DNA of 6,051 nucleotides from Desulfobacteraceae bacterium (GTDB lineage: Bacteria > Desulfobacterota > Desulfobacteria > Desulfobacterales > Desulfobacteraceae), in contig JAGLLQ010000373.1 in the NCBI GenBank assembly GCA_023140455.1, positions 1 to 6,051 on the forward strand, read 5' to 3'. A model generated the notes under the pieces. That model was not told the DNA's origin. It saw nothing but the letters and a program-made list of their open reading frames with translations, and made no database searches. Position numbers and translations under genes: made by a program. How positions within the stretch are numbered: position 1 is the stretch's first letter; each line of letters starts with the position of its first letter. Positions 3,437-6,051 of the stretch are shown here, one piece after another.

Positions 3437-6051
3437 TTATTTTTCATCCAGCACTTTACGTATCTTCTGGGCAAGATCCATCATCACAATCGGCTTCAAT
3501 ATAAAGTCTTTAATACCCAAGGATGCTGCCTTCTCTTCAGACATAATTTCACTGAACCCAGTGCAAAGCAGTATGGGAACATCAGGACGAATTTTACCCA
3601 ATTCAGTTGATAGTTTATCTCCTGGCATATTTGGCATTGCCATATCAGTTATAACTAAATTAAATTTAGCGGGGTTATCACGGAATACTTGAAGGGCTTC
3701 AATACTATTACTGCATGAGGTAACTTGATATCCCATGCGCTCCAGCATCTGTTTTTCCATTGTAATGATTGTATCTTCATCATCCACAAGCAAAATATGT
3801 TCTATTCCACCCTGTATGGTCTCATGAATTTTGACTCTTTGTTTTTTAACAGAGCTTTTTTCTATTGGAAAATAAACTTTAAATTCAGTTCCTTTGTCAG
3901 GCTCACTGTAAACATGGATCGCACCACCCAAGTTTTTAACAATACCGTGTACAACAGACAAACCCATCCCTGTACCTCTGCCTTTTTCTTTGGTGGTAAA
4001 AAACGGGTCAAAAATTTTCTCTGTCAAATTTTTATCCATGCCCACGCCTGTGTCCGCCACTGTCAAACAAGCATAAATACCAGATGTCATATCAGGGATT
4101 ATTATGTCATGCTCACCTAATTTGACTTCTTTGAGGATTACCTGCAGTTCACCACCGAGGCTCTCCATGGCATGATAGGCATTAGTTGCAAGGTTCATTA
4201 TAATCTGATGAATTTGTGTAGGATCAGCCTTGATCAAACCACAAGCTGGATCGATATCCAATTTTATGTCTATGGTTGTGGGGATTGAAGACCGGATAAG
4301 TTTCAATGCTTCTTTGACAATAGGATGTATCTTCATCAATGTTAATTCATTACTCTCTTGACGAGAAAAGGTAAGTATTTGTTTTACCAGGTCTTTAGCT
4401 CTCAATGCCCCGGCATAAATTCCATTCAGACCTTTACGAAACGGACTGCTTTCTGGTATATCCTGTAACAACATCTCTGCATGGCCTAAAATAGGGAAAA
4501 GAATATTGTTAAAATCATGGGCGATACCACCTGCAAGAGTTCCGATAGCTTCCATTTTCTGAGCTTGTTGGAGTTGAGACTCAATTTTCACTTGTTGAGT
4601 AATATCTCTAAAAAAATTGAGTGTGGCAGGCTTTTCTTCCCATTGAATCATTACAGAATTGAGTTGAACAATTTTTCCCATACCCGATTTATTGATAATT
4701 GTAAACGCATAAGTACTGACAGGTTTTTCGCCTATCAATCGCCTTTTATATCTATCGATCACTTTAGCCTTGTCATCTGGATGAATCAAATCAACAAAAG
4801 GAATCTTAATCAGTTCTTCTGAAGAATAACCAGTCAGCTCTTTAGTTTTTTGATTTGAAAATTTTATAACGTTATCTTGAGCAACAAATATTGCATCATT
4901 GGCGTTTTCAAATAAAATTCGATATTTTTTCTCACTCTCCTGCAGCTTACCCTCTGTTTGCTTACGATCATCAATTTCTATGAGCAATACCTCATTGGTC
5001 TTAACAAGCTCCTCTGTGCGTTCTTTAACCTTATTCTCAAGATTTGCATGGGCTTGCTGCAAACTTTTGACTGCCTGATTCTCTGTGAGCTTGGCACCAG
5101 CTACCCGGAATGCGACGATAGCAAGGGCAATAAAGGCTATTAAACTAAAAAGCATATATCTGATTTGGATCTTTCTGTATCCCGCAGTCCAAAGATCTTC
5201 GGGCAAACACAAAACAATCTTCCAGAAATAATTTTTGGCTTTTTTTGCTGTCAGACTAGGTGCAAATGCTTGACCACTACCGGTGCTGGATTTCCAGCTT
5301 TCCTTTAAAGGATATATTGTAGTAAAGGTATACAATCTTTTTCCGCTTGAGAATTGACTGGAATCTTCTTTAATTATCTTTTGCCAAATCGCAGGTTTCT
5401 GAACCTTTATAGTTAAGTCTTTTCCTGTTTGAAACATAAAGCCCCATTCCAACTTTGAGGGATGCTCACTAATTAGCCAATAGCCATCAGAGTTCAGCAT
5501 TATACATTGGATAGAAGAGAGTTCAGCCAAGTCTTTCACTTCTTTTATAAGGTGGGCAGCAAGATAATTGAAAATAATAATCCCACGTTTTTTACCTTCT
5601 CTATCAAAGATTGGAGTACCAAAACGAATCATTGGCTTTAATGGTTTCTCAACATGACCATGCTCTATATTCAGATCAAGAGGAGATACAAATATCTCAC
5701 CTTTTTGCAACCTGAAAGTATCCTGGAAATAATATCTTTCTTTTTTGGACTGCAAATTTTCTTCCCTGACAATAACAGGTCCTTTACCAGGAATAAAATT
5801 TATCCTTATACTCTCTTTGCCATCAGCGTTGATAACGCGCACCTGATCATAAATTTTTGCACCTCGGCTGAACAAGGCTAAGTCATTGGTTAAAGGTCTG
5901 TTGACATCAGGATTATCCAGCATGTCAATCAGTTGGCTGTAGTTGGCAAAAAAAAGGATATCTGAAACAACCAAATTAAAATTATCTGCTATTCTGTGTT
6001 TCTGGAGCTTAATAGTCTGAGATGCTTGAATTTGCAGAATATTTTTTTTGG
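3437..6051 (-). CDS. Membrane-bound hybrid histidine kinase: Cache sensor, PAS, HisKA, HATPase, REC (5' end outside window)
   Basis: This is a sensor kinase that autophosphorylates on histidine and passes the phosphate to its own receiver domain. From the first full codon (6049) 870 residues are visible. Residues about 1-296 form a Cache-like periplasmic sensor (NFNLVVSDILFFANY, YDQVRVINADGKESIRINF, GEIFVSPLDLNIEHG, PMIRFGTPIFD). One TM helix lies at about 297-319, a coiled coil at 323-375 and a PAS domain at 378-488 (ILFENANDAIFV, LTGYSSEEL, LIHPDD). The HisKA segment has AGGIAHDFNN with H511. The ATPase has N-box NLATNA (N619, N623), DTGVGM (666-671), FDPFFTTK (680-687) and GRGTGMGL (690-697). 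The REC domain (751-870) keeps D756/D757, acceptor D802, T830 and K852. All catalytic residues are present. The frame stays open to the window edge without a credible start; a TTG at 5974 lies inside conserved sensor sequence, and the first TM helix must be upstream. There is no HPt or DNA-binding output domain, so a partner is needed. The ligand is unknown. Confidence 0.93.
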   Translation of the reverse strand, partial: KKNILQIQASQTIKLQKHRIADNFNLVVSDILFFANYSQLIDMLDNPDVNRPLTNDLALFSRGAKIYDQVRVINADGKESIRINFIPGKGPVIVREENLQSKKERYYFQDTFRLQKGEIFVSPLDLNIEHGHVEKPLKPMIRFGTPIFDREGKKRGIIIFNYLAAHLIKEVKDLAELSSIQCIMLNSDGYWLISEHPSKLEWGFMFQTGKDLTIKVQKPAIWQKIIKEDSSQFSSGKRLYTFTTIYPLKESWKSSTGSGQAFAPSLTAKKAKNYFWKIVLCLPEDLWTAGYRKIQIRYMLFSLIAFIALAIVAFRVAGAKLTENQAVKSLQQAHANLENKVKERTEELVKTNEVLLIEIDDRKQTEGKLQESEKKYRILFENANDAIFVAQDNVIKFSNQKTKELTGYSSEELIKIPFVDLIHPDDKAKVIDRYKRRLIGEKPVSTYAFTIINKSGMGKIVQLNSVMIQWEEKPATLNFFRDITQQVKIESQLQQAQKMEAIGTLAGGIAHDFNNILFPILGHAEMLLQDIPESSPFRKGLNGIYAGALRAKDLVKQILTFSRQESNELTLMKIHPIVKEALKLIRSSIPTTIDIKLDIDPACGLIKADPTQIHQIIMNLATNAYHAMESLGGELQVILKEVKLGEHDIIIPDMTSGIYACLTVADTGVGMDKNLTEKIFDPFFTTKEKGRGTGMGLSVVHGIVKNLGGAIHVYSEPDKGTEFKVYFPIEKSSVKKQRVKIHETIQGGIEHILLVDDEDTIITMEKQMLERMGYQVTSCSNSIEALQVFRDNPAKFNLVITDMAMPNMPGDKLSTELGKIRPDVPILLCTGFSEIMSEEKAASLGIKDFILKPIVMMDLAQKIRKVLDEK

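Noticed and set aside
3725..4120. Plus-strand frames opposite the kinase (also 4517-4822, 4958-5143, 5654-5881)
   Set aside because: All are antisense to conserved kinase, PAS or sensor motifs; none has a convincing start signal or domain.

Overview
The window is a moderately AT-rich bacterial chromosome segment in which every supportable gene lies on the minus strand. The hybrid kinase, with a Cache-type sensor, a PAS domain and an AGGIAHDFNN H-box, resembles the large sensor kinases of sulfate-reducing Desulfobacterales (Desulfobacterota). That assignment is inferred from protein style only; no marker gene is present.

In the direction of transcription (high to low coordinates) the layout is as follows. 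(1) 6051-3437: a membrane-bound hybrid histidine kinase (Cache sensor, TM, coiled coil, PAS, HisKA, HATPase, REC). Its reading frame is still open at the window edge, so its N-terminus is missing. (2) 3436-3135: a 302-base intergenic region with an intrinsic terminator for the kinase, then an AT-rich stretch, then a good sigma70-type promoter dense with short dyads and a 21-bp-spaced direct repeat. (3) 3134-2220: an RpiR/MurR-family regulator (HTH plus SIS domain). (4) 2159-423: a secreted family 5 (DppA/OppA-like) solute-binding protein. (5) 366-399: an intercistronic hairpin. (6) 339-1: the start of a DppB/OppB-like permease that runs off the window.

The regulator, binding protein and permease look like one transcription unit, an RpiR-controlled importer of a peptide-type ABC family. 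The remaining permease, ATPases and any metabolic genes would lie beyond coordinate 1. The SIS domain suggests that a small (often phosphorylated) metabolite sets expression. The motif cluster over the promoter suggests autoregulation. The kinase is separated from this unit by a terminator and is probably independent of it; its partner is not in the window.

Nothing here is a clearly undescribed system. The points most worth a second look are the operator-like architecture at 3150-3219, the variant SIS motif of the regulator, the strand-specific hairpin between the binding protein and the permease, and start-site corrections for three genes.
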